Origin: Cepaea nemoralis
Lineage: Eukaryota; Mollusca; Gastropoda; Stylommatophora; Helicidae
Assembly (NCBI GenBank): GCA_014155875.1
Contig: JACEFZ010018365.1
Coordinates: 546,066-610,065 of the forward strand
Reading direction: 5' to 3'
DNA length: 64,000 bases
Shown piece after piece: positions 22,801 to 36,139 of this stretch (position 1 is the first letter of the stretch; each line of letters begins with the position of its first letter). Under the pieces are notes generated by a model. It worked only from the letters and a program-made list of their open reading frames with translations. It had not been told where the DNA came from and did no database searches. The translations under genes were made by a program, and so were the position numbers.

Positions 22801-23164
22801 CTACTAATTTCTTCATGAATGCCAGTTTTCCAGCAACGAATCCACAGCTTTTGGAGCGACATGAAATTCATTATTTCCATATCATAATATGACTGAACAG
22901 GAGCAATTATAAATTAAAGCATTCAATATTTCCACAGAAAAGCTGAAGTTGAATCCAAAATACTATCTGATGTTCTTGTAGACAGACATTGCATCAAATA
23001 ATATTGCAGTGTTACTTTTATGTTAGTAATTTAATCAACGATGAAGTGCAGTGCAGGCAGTTACAAACAACAGACAACAGGGGTGAACCTATTAATCAGC
23101 AAACACTCTATTGAATATGACCCATATGATAGAGAGTTGTTGTATTTCTCAATGAACTGCCATA
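22801..23164. other. No recognisable feature
   Basis: AT-rich sequence with only short chance frames. Nothing assignable on either strand. Confidence 0.4.
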
Positions 23165-23469
23165 TATTGCTATTGATATTTCTGTCCTGTATCTGTGTCT
23201 CTATACTCTTATATGATCATTACAATCCTACATTAATGTACATTATCCATCTTTCCTGCGTCTCTTTACTCTTATACAATTATTAAAATCTTACATTAAT
23301 GAACACTAGCCATCTTTCTGTGTCTCTTTACTATTGTACAATCATTACAATCCTACATTAATGCGCGTTATCCATCTGTCTGCGTCTCTTTACTCTTATA
23401 CAATTATTACCATCATTAATTAATGTACATTAGCCATCTTTCTGTGTCTCTTTACTCTTATACAATTAC
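23165..23469 (+). repeat. 62-bp tandem repeat, 4-5 copies, interrupted by copy B
   Basis: TCTCTTTACTCTTATACAAT recurs at 62-bp spacing (23,261; 23,323; 23,385; 23,447), each followed by an ACATTAATG-containing half. The second half of the last unit is found after the inserted element, at 24,897-24,930. Confidence 0.85.
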
Positions 23470-23574
23470 TAGCTGACCCGGCCTGGCTTCGCCCAGACCC
23501 TGGTGGGGAGCATCTCATTTAATTCATATAAGTAGTCATATAAGTTCCCGTTCCCGACTATCTGTCTGTCTGTA

Positions 23575-23606
<32 letters not shown>

Positions 23607-24896
23607 CCGGCCCGGCTTCGCCCAGCCACTGGTGGGGAGCATCTCATTTAATTCATATAAGTAGTCATATAAGCTCCCGTTCCCGTTCCCAACTATCTAC
23701 TGTCTGTCTGTCTGTCTGTCTATTATTAGAAAGAGCACTTGAAAGATCTTTACATCTTCCCCCAACAATTAACATGGGTAAATGGAGCGTCTTATTTAAT
23801 TCATATTCGGCCCCTGCTCCCGTTCCCGTTCGCAAAAAAGACGACCCGGCCCGGCTTCGCCCAGTCCCTGATGGGGAGCATATCATTTAATTCATATTCG
23901 GCGGAGGGAGCAGGAGGAGGGAGCAGGAGGGAGCAGGAGGATACAGGAGTAGGAGGGAGGAGGAGGGATTAGGAGGAGGAGGGAGAAGGAGGAGGGAGGA
24001 GGAGGGAGGAGCACTAAGAGGGAGGAGGAGGGAGAAGGAGGAAGGAAAAGGAGGAGGGTGGATGAGGGGAGGAGGAAGAGCGAGGAGGGGAGGAGGAGGG
24101 AGGAGGGAGGAAAAAGAGGGAGGAGGAGGGAGAAGGAGGAAGAGGGAGGAGGGAGGAGGAGGGAGAGGAAGGAGGGAGAGGAAGGATGGAGAGGGAGGAG
24201 GAGGAGAGAGGAGGAGGAGGGAGGAGGCGGAGGGATAAGGAGGAAGGAGGAGGAGGGAGGAGGAAGAGGGAGGAGGAAGAGGGAGAAGGAGGGGAGGAGG
24301 AGGGAGAGGGAAAGAGAGGGAGGAGGAGGGAGGCGGGAGGAGGTAGATGAAGGAGGAGAGAAAAGGAGGAGGTAGGAGGGGGAGAAGGGAGGAGGAAGAG
24401 GGAGGAAGAAGAGGGAGGAGGAGATGAGGAGGAGGAGGAGAGAGGAGGAGGCGGCGGAGGAGGAGGGATTAGGAGGAGGAGGGAGTAGGAGAGCGAGGAG
24501 GAGGGAGGAGGGGGGAGGAGGAGGAGGAAGAGGGAGGAGGATGGAGGAGGATGGAGGAGGAAGAGGGGTAGGAGGAGGGGGAGGAGGATTATAACGCATA
24601 TGCCTGTAGATAACTGCAGCGAAAAGGTCCACCTATTTGAGAAATATGCAACAATTTTACATATGTAGCAATTCTATTAGAAGTTATGTCCCCTGGCTAT
24701 ATATACATTATAATGTATATTAAATATTAATAATATTAAGAAAATATGTTGTAGACTAAAAAAAACTATGACAGTTGGCTGCACGAGAATGAGAGGAAGA
24801 CGTGTAGAAAATTTCATCTCAATCGGATGGACCGTTCGCGAACGCATAAAATACATACATACATACATACAGACATACATTCTATTTTATATATAA
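23470..24896 (+). mobile_element. Microsatellite-carrying interspersed element, copy B, with TSD
   Basis: It starts TAGCTGACCCGGCCTGGCTT and ends in ATACA repeats and TATATAA. It shares head modules, (GTCT)n, a GGAGGA tract (23,898-24,590) and the 3' segment ending CCGTTCGCGAAC with copy A. AATTAC at 23,464-23,469 is repeated at 24,897-24,902. The insertion splits a unit of the 62-bp satellite, whose neighbouring units show the empty site. It has no coding capacity. Confidence 0.85.
23898..24590 (+). repeat. GGAGGA-rich purine tract in copy B
   Basis: Irregular GGAGGAGGGAG repeats, nearly pure purine on the plus strand. It is equivalent to the tract in copy A but about a third of its length. 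The minus-strand Pro/Ser/Leu frame over it is an artefact. Confidence 0.95.
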
Positions 24897-24944
24897 AATT
24901 ACAATCCTACATTAATGTACATTAGCCATCAAAATCTGCGGCAC

Positions 24945-26235
24945 CCTGACCCGCATGTACTGTAAGACATCTCACACGTACATATATCCACCATCATCCG
25001 CCTGTACTGTAAGACATCTCACACGTACATACATCCATCATGACCCCTGTACTGTAAGACATCTCACACGTAAATACATCCACATTAACCCGACGGTACT
25101 GTAGGACATCTCAAAAAAGTATACACTAATCATGACCCGCCTGTACTGTAAGAAATCTCACACGAGCAAACATCCACCATGACCCGTCTGTACTGTAAGA
25201 CATCTCACACGTTATTCATAAATCCAGCATGACCCGCCTGTACTGTAAGACATCTCACTCGAGCATACATCCACCATGACCCGTCTGTACTGTAAGACAT
25301 CTCACAAGTTGTGCATACATCCACCGTGACTCGCCTGTACAGTAAGAGATCTCACACGTGCATACATCCACCACAACAAGCCTGTACTGTAAGAATCTCA
25401 CACGAACATACATCCACCATGATCCGCCTGTATTGTAAGACATCTGACACGTTGTGCATTCATGCACCTTGAACAGCCTGTACTGTAGCACATCTCACAT
25501 GTTGTGCATTTATCCACCATGACTAGCCTGTACTGCAAGGGATCTGACTTGTTGTGCATTCATCCACCATGACCCGCCTGTACAGTAAGGCATCTCACAC
25601 GTACATACATCCACCATGACCCGCCTTTACTATAAGACTTCTCACACGTTGTACATTCATTCACCATGACCCGCCTATACTGTAAGACATCTCACACGTA
25701 CATGCATCCACCATGACACGCCTTTACTATAAGACTTCTCACACGTACATACATCCACCGTCACCCGCCTTTACTATAAGACTTCTCACACGTACATACA
25801 TCCACCATGACCCGCCTTTATTATAAGACTTCTCACACGCACATACACCCACCATGACCCGCCTGTACTGTAAGACATCTCACACGTACATACATCCACC
25901 ATGACCCGCCTTTACTATAAGACTTCTCACACGTTGTACATTCATTCACCATGACCCGCCTATACTGTAAGACATCTCACACGTACATGCATCCACCATG
26001 ACACGCCTTTACTATAAGACTTCTCAGACTTACATACATCCACCGTGACCCGCCTTTACTATAAGACTTCTCACACGTACATACATCCACCATGACCCGC
26101 CTTTATTATAAGACTTCTCACACGTACATACATCCACCATGACCCGCCTTTACTATAAGACTTCTCACACGTACATACACCCACCATGACCCGCCTGTAC
26201 TGTAAGACATCTCACACGTGCATACATCCACTCTG
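24945..26235 (+). repeat. 47-bp satellite, about 27 copies
   Basis: The unit contains CCACCATGACCCGCCTGTAC, TGTAAGACATCTCACACG and TACATACAT. Spacing is 47 bp (for example 25,564 and 25,611). Two main variants (CTGTACTGTAAGACAT and CTTTACTATAAGACTT) come in blocks, showing local homogenisation. Confidence 0.93.
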
Positions 26236-26937
26236 ACTGTCTGCTATTTACTATGTCATCTCTCATAATGAACCCTATTTCATATTTGGATCCTCTCTAT
26301 ATTATTTCATTCTGCTTATATTTTATTTCTCATGATTCCACAGATTATGTTTAATCTAATGACTATGATTATATGTTTTTTGTTTGAACATTGTTTTGTT
26401 TTCTGATTGAGCTTTGCACCACAAATTTCTCGATTTTGTGTGTATTCTAGTTGTAATTATGCTGTAATTGATTCAACGGGCAAGACGGCGTTTACCTGCA
26501 AAGCGTTGTGGAACATAATGAGCACGGCATGGCACGAAGAGCGCCCTGGTCATCCACTGCATCTGTATTCGTCTTCAGTTGTCTCGACTTGTCTTGCCAC
26601 TGGATTCAGATGGACTCAGGCGAGAGAGTGAGGTCGACGAATTTCGCAACTCTTCCTCACTTTAATCCAAGTCATCGCGCAAGTCATTCTTCATCCAACA
26701 TCATATATCACCTTCAAGCCCTGTGGCGATGGGCGAGCGGCGAAACGGCAGGCGTGGGTACGTTGGCAGCTGTAGTCGCAGACCTGCACACAGGCGGATC
26801 AGGCCATATGGTCGTCTTCTACTGACCGGAGCAGCAGTGGGATTCGGCAGCCCCCTGAGCGACTGAGCAGCCCTCTATAGGAACACACTGCTCACCTCCA
26901 TAGCATGAGGAAGGGGCTAGAAAAGGTGCCCTAAACA

Positions 26938-29900
26938 TTGTCTGCTCCAACACTACCTAACCAGCTAGCCGCTGTTGGTGGGTACCCTAACTGCGGTCGA
27001 CATACAAACAAAGATAAAACAAGCAAAGCTAAAAGAGTAAACCGTATTCCTTTAACAATTGGAACTTGGAATGTACGCACCCTACTTGACAGAGACGGCG
27101 CGTCGGGTCCAGAGAGACGAACAGCACTGATTGGGAGAGAACTGGGCAGGTACAACATCGACATTGCAGCCGTGAGCGAGATACGACTTGCAGAAGAAGG
27201 CCAAATCTGTGAAATAGGTGCCGGCTACACATATTTCTGGAGTGGAAGGAAAAGCGAGGAAAGACGCCATTCCGGTGTGGGATTTGCCATTAAGTCGGCT
27301 CTGGTCGGCAAATTAGCTCATGACCATTAAGTTGCCCCTGCTGAATGGAAGGAAGCATGCAACCATTGTGTGTCTACGCACCAACTATGACCAACGAAGA
27401 TAATGTCAAGAATAAGTTCTATGAGGACCTGCACAATGTACTAACATCTGTTCCCAAAGGAGACAAACTTATACTCCTTGGGGACTTCAATGCAAGAGTA
27501 GGCACGGACACCACCTCTTGGAGTGGCATTATTGGAAAGCATGGAGTCGGAAATTGTAAGAGCAATGGACTCCTCCTCCTTCAGACATGTGCCGAACATG
27601 ATCTCCTGATTACGAAACACAATTTTCCGTCTCCCCATTAGAAATAGGACATCGTGGATGCACCCGCGCTCGAAACACTGGCACCTCATTGACTATGTCA
27701 TCATTAGGAGGAGTGACAGACAAGACGTTCGAGTGACATAATCCATGTGTGGTGCCGAATGTTGGACAGACCATCGTCTCATTGTCTCGAAAATAAACAT
27801 TCACATCAGGCCACCACGGCGTCCTCAAGGGGTCAAATGCAAAAAACAGCTAAATTTCAATAGCCTAAAGCAGCAATAAAATGCAGCAGTCGTTTGAAAA
27901 TATGCTGGAAGACCGCCTCAAGCCCAATGCTGCAGCTAAACAGGATGCAGAAACAGAATGGAGAGCCCTAAAGGACACAATTTACAACACTGCTATGGAA
28001 ATCCTGGGTCCAGTCCCCCGAAAGCATAAAGACTGGTTTGATGAAAATTCCGAAGACATCAACCAATTGCTGACCGAGAAAGATCTTCTCCTCAAGGAAC
28101 ATTTGAAGGACCCGAAGTCAACATCAAAGAAAGATGCCTTCAAGAACATTCAGAGAGTAGTGCAGCAGAAACTTCGGCACATGCGGGAAGGAGGCTGAGC
28201 AGCAAAGCTGATGAAATTCAGGGCTTTGCTGACAGACATGACATGAAAAACTTCTACGACTCACTGAAAGCGGTCTATGGTCCTACATCACCAGGCATAG
28301 TTCCCCTCCTCAGTGCAGATGGGGGAACATTGGTCACCGATAAGAAAGAAATCCTTCAACGCTGGGCAGAGCATTTCAGCAACATCTTAAATGCAACTTC
28401 CTTCTTCGATGATGAAACCATCAACTGCCTTCCTCAAGTTTTAACATTGGTCACCGATAAGAAAGAAATCCTTCAACGCTGGGCAGAGCATTTCAGCAAC
28501 ATCTTAAATGCAACTTCCTTCTTCGATAATGAAACCATCAACTTCCTTCCTCAAGTTTCCATCAATGAGACACTTGATGACCTGCCAACCATGGTGGAAG
28601 TAAACAAAGCCATCCAGCAACTCTCCAGTGGCAAGGCATCTGGTCCTGACTCCATCCCAGCAGAGATATACAAGGCAGGTGGGCCAGTCCTAACAGAGCA
28701 ACTTCACCAAGTCTTTACAAACATATGGGTGAACGAGACCATGCCACAAGATTTCAAAGACGCGTCAATAGTCCACCTTTACAAACGTAAAGGAAACCGC
28801 CAATCCTGTGACAACCACCGAGGCATCTCCTTGCTTTCAGTTGCAGGGAAGATACTCGCCAGAATTCTTCTCAATCGCCTCACGGCCCATCTCGATCAAG
28901 GTCTTCTTTCTGAGAGTCAATGTGGCTTCAGAAAAGAACGTGGAACTGTTGAGATGATTTTCGCTGCTAGGCAGCTGCAAGAGAAATGTCAGGAACAGAA
29001 CTGCGAAATGTTCTCCACTTTCATTGACCTTACCAAGGCTTTTGATACAGTCAGCAGAGAAGGACTGTGGAAGATTATGGCAAAATATGGCTGTCCACGA
29101 AAGTTTGTCCAAATAGTGCGACTATTTCATGATGGCATGCAGGCAAGAGTACAGGAAAATGGTGAACTGTCTGAACCCTTTCCTGTCACCAATGGAGTGA
29201 AGCAAGGATGTGTCCTGGCACCAACACTGTTCAGCCTCATGCTTTCAGCCATGTTGATGAATGCCTTCGAGAACGACGACATTGGAATAGACATCAACTA
29301 CCGTATGGATGGAAAGTTATACAATCTGAGAAGGCTGAAAGCTAAAACCAAAATTAACAGCGACACCGTCAGAGAGCTCCTGTTTGCTGATGATTGCGCT
29401 CTATACACCAACTCAGAGGCGGACATGCAACATAATGTTTCAGCTTTCTCAGATGCCTGTGCCATCTTTGGGCTCAATATCAACTTGGAGAAGACTGTAG
29501 TTATGTACCAGCCAGCTTCAGGGAATAATCACACTTTGCTGAATATCAAAGTGAATGATCATAGACTAAGTGTTGTGGACAAATTCACCTATCTTGGCAG
29601 CACCGTGTCACAAGCTGCCACAATTGATGACGAAGTGAGTGCAAGAATCTCCAAGGCCAGCTCTGCCTTTGGCAGACTGTACAAGAATGTATGGGATAGA
29701 ACTGTAATAAGCCTGCAAACAAAGCTAAAAGTCTACAAAGCAGTTGTATTATCCACACTGCTATATGCTTGAGACACCTGGACTGTTTATCAGCGACACG
29801 CTAGGAAATTAAACCACTTCCACACAGTCTGCCTAAGGAAGCTACTGAAGATTAAATGGCAAGACAAGATCACAGACACTGAAGTCCTAGAAAGAGCATC

Positions 29901-30375
29901 CATGCCCAGTATCCACACTCTACTGATGAATAATCAGATTCGCTGGGCTGGTCACGTGACACGCATGCCAGATCACAGGCTCCCTGAACGAATTTTTTAT
30001 AGCGAACTGCGTTGTGGTAAACGCTCCCAAGGTGGCCAGAGGAAACGCTTTAAAGACACTCTGAAAATCTCACTGAATGCTTTTGCAATTCATCATGACA
30101 CCTGGGAGGCTGCAGCCAGAGACCGAAATTCGTGGCGTGCATCATTACGCAAGGGTGCAGTCATATGTGAGGCAACCAGGACTGCAAGAGCTGTGAAGAA
30201 AAGGCAGGACAGAAAAACCACTGCAGGAAATCCTCATCCAGAAACGTCAAACATTCTTTGCCCACATTGTCAAAGAACATTTCGAGCCAAAGTAGGCCTT
30301 ATCAGCCATCTTAGAACCCACGGCTCCATACCTTCAACCCCACTGGATGAAATGAATGGTCATCATCATTCTTGA
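26938..30375 (+). pseudogene. LINE ORF2: AP endonuclease, reverse transcriptase, C2H2 finger (broken)
   Basis: The endonuclease begins TIGTWNVRTLLDRDG (27,055) with SEIRLAEEG, then [12 protein letters not shown] (about 27,475). A frameshift near 27,330 and stops near 27,640-27,880 interrupt it. RT runs 28,243-29,772 with HRGISLLSVAGKI, FIDLTKAFDTV, GVKQGCVLAPTLF and FADD at 29,383-29,394. A TGA at 29,770-29,772 falls where the family has tryptophan or glycine after LLYA/G. The frame resumes after it: LLKIKWQDKITDTEVLERAS, IRWAGHVTRMPDHRLPER, and a terminal C2H2 finger (CPHCQRTF...GLISHLRTH). The protein would nick DNA and prime reverse transcription there. Few lesions suggest a fairly young copy. 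Confidence 0.85.
28327..28560 (+). repeat. In-frame 117-bp tandem duplication inside the LINE ORF
   Basis: ACATTGGTCACCGATAAGAA recurs at 28,327 and 28,444. The 39-codon block (LVTDKKEILQRWAEHFSN onward) is doubled just before the RT core with very few differences and keeps the frame. Confidence 0.9.
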
Positions 30376-30406
30376 TGGACAAACAACACAACAACATGCT
30401 GTAATT

Positions 30407-31424
30407 AGCTGAGTTGCGACACCAAAAGTTAATTAGTTTTATATTGATGGTACTGAGCCCCTATTAGTTAGGTGTGATCTGTGTTGATTTTAACTAATAG
30501 TTGAGATTAAAGTGGCAGTATTATAACAGTATAATATTGATTTGAAAATCTTCACTTGTGTGTGAGCTATTATTGCACTGTCGTGAATTGTTGAAAGAAA
30601 ACTGGATGTCCGCTGTACGACCTGGTTGAGGTCTTGTAAACGAAATGGGTGTAAGTTATACACCAGATGACTTTTCATTGACAGCTCTAAAAGAACGTGA
30701 ACGATGTTCTCTTACACAATGGTAACAAATATGGCTCAATTGCGGTTGCCCATCCTACTACAATGAAGAAGGAGTATGCTACAATAAGCTCAGTTCTGAA
30801 AAAAAAAACAAAAATTTTAAATCTAAGTATTTAGAAATAACTGGATGGGTTGTGTAGATATGAAAATGATGAAATTCGTTCTTGGATAGCAAAGGTGATT
30901 CTCCAAATATCCATGCTATACATAGTTGTGGGATAGTTAGGCAAAAGATACGCACTAGACGAAGAAATAGTTGGAGAAGAACATTTCGTCAACAAGTTTC
31001 TCATTGGTCGAACAAAAGTTCTACTGCCACCATTACAGGAGACTGCAGTGTTGCTGACTGTATGTGCACCACAGTGAAACAACAAATACAATTTACAACA
31101 ATTCAAAACAATCACAACAATCTCACTTAACAGAGAGTATATCTAATATTGAACGACCAGTGCAAATTCTCTAATATATTTAACAGAATCACTGATGACG
31201 CGATAGCACAACGGATAAACGTAAACGTTTACAATTAACACCAGAATACCGTGGAACACAGTCGAGAGCAGATTTTCCACGACGGGACATATCTTTGTCT
31301 TTATTTATAGAGGATAGAAACACAACGATGCCCCCTCCTCCGCACACATAATAATGACACAGGAAAGACAGAGTGATAGAACGTGTGTCTGAACTTTGCA
31401 CCACAAGGACCACCGAACTCATAC
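30407..31424. other. No recognisable gene
   Basis: Unique-looking AT-rich DNA with short chance frames on both strands. 31,190-31,340 is more GC-balanced and could be old retroelement sequence, but nothing can be assigned. Confidence 0.4.
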
Positions 31425-31612
31425 AATATACAAACTACAAACAATATACAAACTACAAACAATATACAAACCACAAACAATATACAAACTACAAACAATA
31501 TACAAACCACAAACAATATACAAACTACAAACAATATACAAACTACAAACAATATACAAACCACAAACAATATACAAACCACAAACAATATACAAACTAC
31601 AAACAATACACT
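31425..31612 (+). repeat. 18-bp minisatellite, about 10 copies
   Basis: The unit is CAATATACAAACTACAAA with a C/T variant (ACCAC versus ACTAC). All six frames stay open for long stretches because the unit is a multiple of three and lacks stops. Confidence 0.92.
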
Positions 31613-31767
31613 AAACTTTCCTTGCTCCTGTCCGAGGATCGACGTTGTCTTTTTCCTAGTGCCTTTCCTTGAGTGGCTGGCGCAGGCTAGGGTCCTTCAC
31701 TTCCCCACAGGCAAGTAGGGAGCACCCCAGACATAAAAATGGATAGATACGGTAGGAACAGCAGTTA

Positions 31768-32840
31768 CTCGGATACAGTTAGGACAGGCACCCACTGGGT
31801 GGAGCAAGTAACGCAGGCAGTAACAGCAAGTACTCGGATACAGTTTGGACAGACACCTCCTGGGTGGAGCAAGTACTCGGATACAGTTAGGACAGACACC
31901 CCCTGGGTGGAGCAAGTACTCGGATACAGTTAGGACAGACACCCCCTAGGGTGGAGCAAGTACTCGGATACAGTTAGGACAGACACCCCCTGGGTGGAGG
32001 AAGTACCGCAGGCAGTAACAGTAAGTACTCGGATACAGTTTGGACAGACACCTCCTGGGTGGAGCAAGTACTCGGATACAGTTAGGACAGACACCCCCTG
32101 GGTGGAGCAAGTACTCGGATACAGGTAGGACAGACACCCCCTGGGTGGAGGAAGTACTCGGATACAGTTTGGACAGACACCTCCTGGGTGGAGCAAGTAC
32201 TCGGATACAGTTTGGACAGACACCTCCTGGGTGGGGCAAGTGCTCGGATACAGTTAGGACAGACACTCCCTGGGTGGAGCAAGTACTCGGATACAGTTAG
32301 GACAGACACCCCCTGGGTGGAGCAAGTACTCGGATACAGTTAGGACAGACACCCCCTGGGTGGAGGAAGTACCGCAGACAGGAACAGCAAGTACTCGGAT
32401 ACAGGTAGGACAGACACCCCCTGGGTGGAGGAAGTACTCGGATACAGTTAGGACAGACACCTCCTGGGTGGAGGAAGTACCGCAGACAGGAACAGCAAGT
32501 ACTCGGATACAGGTAGGACAGACACCCCCTGGGTGGAGGAAGTACTCGGATACAGTTAGGACAGACACCTCCTGGGTGGAGCAAGTACTCGGATACAGTT
32601 TGGACAGACACCTCCTGGGTGGAGCAAGTACTCGGATACAGTTTGGACAGACACCTCCTGGGTGGAGCAAGTACTCGGATACAGTTAGGACAGACACCCC
32701 CTGGGTGGAGCAAGTACTCGGATACAGTTAGGACAGACACCCCCTGGGTGGAGGAAGTACCGCAGACAGGAACAGCAAGTACTCGGATACAGGTAGGACA
32801 GACACCCCCTGGGTGGAGCAAGTACCGCAGGCAAGAACTT
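31768..32840 (+). repeat. 43-bp minisatellite with 22-bp interruptions
   Basis: The basic 43-bp unit starts AAGTACTCGGATACAGTTAG and ends CTGGGTGGAGC. At intervals a shorter piece (AAGTACCGCAGACAGGAACA or a CAGGCAGTAACAG variant) is inserted, making a higher-order period. Variants AGGTAGG, AGTTAGG and AGTTTGG, and GGAGC versus GGAGG, alternate. Confidence 0.92.
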
Positions 32841-34479
32841 CAGTTATAGACGTCCACGTTGAAATCGGCAGATGTAGTTGATGTTGAAGAAAAATGACGT
32901 TCACGAACAATTGAAGATTCTCTGGCACAAATTAAACAAACAGATTCAACTCACGACATGTATGTTGACGTCACATGAATGTGCGAGTTTAACATGGGCA
33001 GCTGATGACACGGTGAAAGTATTGTTGAAACGTTCTTGTCGTGTTGTCTGTTGGCTGTTGTTGATGTAGTTCACATTTGGCGCCCCCCCCCCCGATCCAA
33101 GTCTGGCACGATGTTACTTTATATGTAAATGATGATATCTAGGGTGTCTTGGAACTCAGGTGCACATCTCTGTGACTCTTCTCGTCATTTTGCTCGCTTA
33201 AATTGTTCTTCTCGCAGATGAGCTCAATGGAGTAGACACAACACACAGCGGCAGCCCGACAACTTTATTGTTCTATGGTGCACACAAAATAGTACCTCTG
33301 TAGCCAGCACAGCTGTTCACATCCTTATGATCCAGCACTCCTACACAGGTTTGTCAGATTGGCTTTTTAAACGCCAAATCTGACAAATCTGCGTTTAAAA
33401 AAACCCGATTTGGCATCAAAATATCGGTTTGGCGTTTTGGCTTTTTATTTTAAATTTGTAATGGCATAATAATTAGCTATAAATGCCTCTTTTTTAATTA
33501 GTCAAGTTAATTTTTATCTTTTTTTCACAATTTTTAGCAAAATCAACTGCAAAACAACAAGCTTATCTTATACAGCTTTTGGTTCATTCTCGAGAACGTA
33601 GGTAACTCTCACGATGTTGTTAATGATAACTGAGTGAGATGGTCGTTGTCTAGATTCTAATGTTTCTACCTTACTGCAGAGTGGAAGCTGAGCTATCCAC
33701 CTATCTCACACTACACTTCACCATTGCAGCACACATCCATCACTCAGTGAATAAGATTGAATTTGCGCACATAATATTCCGTTAATTCTGATTTAACACG
33801 GACACACGTAACACATAAATCCAGGAACAATAATTATCTCAGAATATATCTCCATCCCACTAGAACATTTCGAGTACCACTGCCTCTCAAGGCCTACTAA
33901 ATATCCTCCAACAAGACAGGTATACTAGCCTCTCTCTGGGTCTCGAATTCCACTTACTATGCCTGGAAACCCACAGTGCGGAGTTCACTTCCTAACTCCG
34001 TCACAAATTCGTCACTTTCTCAGACCATGACCTCCCCCTAGTCGTGTCTTAACTCAACTTTCAAAAACATCCGACCCGCAGTCGGTCTCCGCTTACACTG
34101 ACCCCAGTCAATGTTTTCCACTGTCTTTTTAACTTTCTTTTCCTCCCTAGGCTCCCCATCACATTACTACCCAGCCTAAAAACTGTCTCTCTCTCTCTCT
34201 CTCAATCCCCCCTAGCGGGCTGAAACCCCTTAACTCACTGTCTCCAACTTTCATCTATTCTTTCTCATGCCCGGTCACTTGTTTATAACCTAGCAAGGTC
34301 ACTCTCCTTAATGTCAGTGACCCCAGGCATATGTCAGTAACAACTAACAAGAATTAAACATTTATGGTTTTAGTGCTGTTTGTAATATTCTGTGCGCACT
34401 CTCGCACTGCGCAGCCAACTTACTTTTCAGTTCAGTTTTCAAATTCATTATACCTTAATGGCAAGTATTTCTTATTATT
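32841..34479. other. No recognisable gene; one hairpin
   Basis: Contains a C homopolymer at about 33,083-33,093, a strong inverted repeat at 33,350-33,388 (TTTGTCAGATTGGC against GCCAAATCTGACAAA around a short AT loop) and a (CT)n run near 34,181-34,203. The rest is low-complexity noncoding sequence, possibly old LTR-element DNA, with no second copy to prove it. Confidence 0.4.
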
Positions 34480-34886
34480 GAGCCCATTATCGTGCCAAAG
34501 TGGAAACCATCTTATGATACTAATAGGAAATATAATGATCAATCGGAAAAGACATTTGTGTGTCTCAAGAAATCCACTGATGGTTCTGAATTGGCATATT
34601 GCAAATTTTGCCGGTGTAATATTGTTCCAAGACTTTCAAATCTTGCAATTCATGAAACAACAGAAAAACACAAGTGGAGAGCGCCAACTTCTTCACAAAA
34701 AACGCTTTAAGTGATGAAAATAAGTAAGAAAATTGATGATAAAGTCAAATTAGCAGAGTTACAAATTGATGTTAGCATGGCCTGCCATAGTGCCATACGC
34801 ACCATCGATCACTTAGGTGAAATAATGGTAGCCCGTGGATGTGGCAGCACTCTTGGTCAGATAAAATTGCACCGAACGAAGTGCAT
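34480..34886 (+). pseudogene. hAT-type transposase N-terminal zinc-finger fragment
   Basis: The frame from 34,489 reads PKWKPSYDTNRKYN, a BED-like finger (CKFC...AIHETTEKHK), then after a frame break KVKLAELQIDVSMACHSAI, RTIDHL and a terminal KLHRTKC. These are hallmarks of a widespread hAT-related DNA transposase family. The catalytic domain is missing: the fragment stops where copy C begins at 34,887. Clearly non-functional. Confidence 0.7.
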
Positions 34887-36030
<1,144 letters not shown>

Positions 36031-36139
36031 AAAGCAATAATAAATGATACGAACTAAAATATAGCTACGAACTAAACTATAGAATTGAGAAAATCGAAAT
36101 ACGAACCAATAATAATCATCATCATAATCATTATCATCA

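Larger units (their letters stand above)
26470..30395 (+). mobile_element. Near full-length LINE (endonuclease-RT-C2H2) with 11-bp TSD
   Basis: The direct repeat ATGCTGTAATT stands at 26,459-26,469 and 30,396-30,406, bounding 3,926 bp. The first about 470 bp look like a 5' UTR. Then come an AP endonuclease, RT and a C-terminal zinc finger, and the 3' end has CATCATCATT, a tail-like motif. It most resembles the RTE-like or related group of invertebrate LINEs; the exact clade is not settled. Confidence 0.88.

Noticed and set aside
33074..33095. TTTGGCGCCCCC, PBS-like, after a CACA that could end an LTR
   Set aside because: No matching LTR copy or gag/pol on either side.
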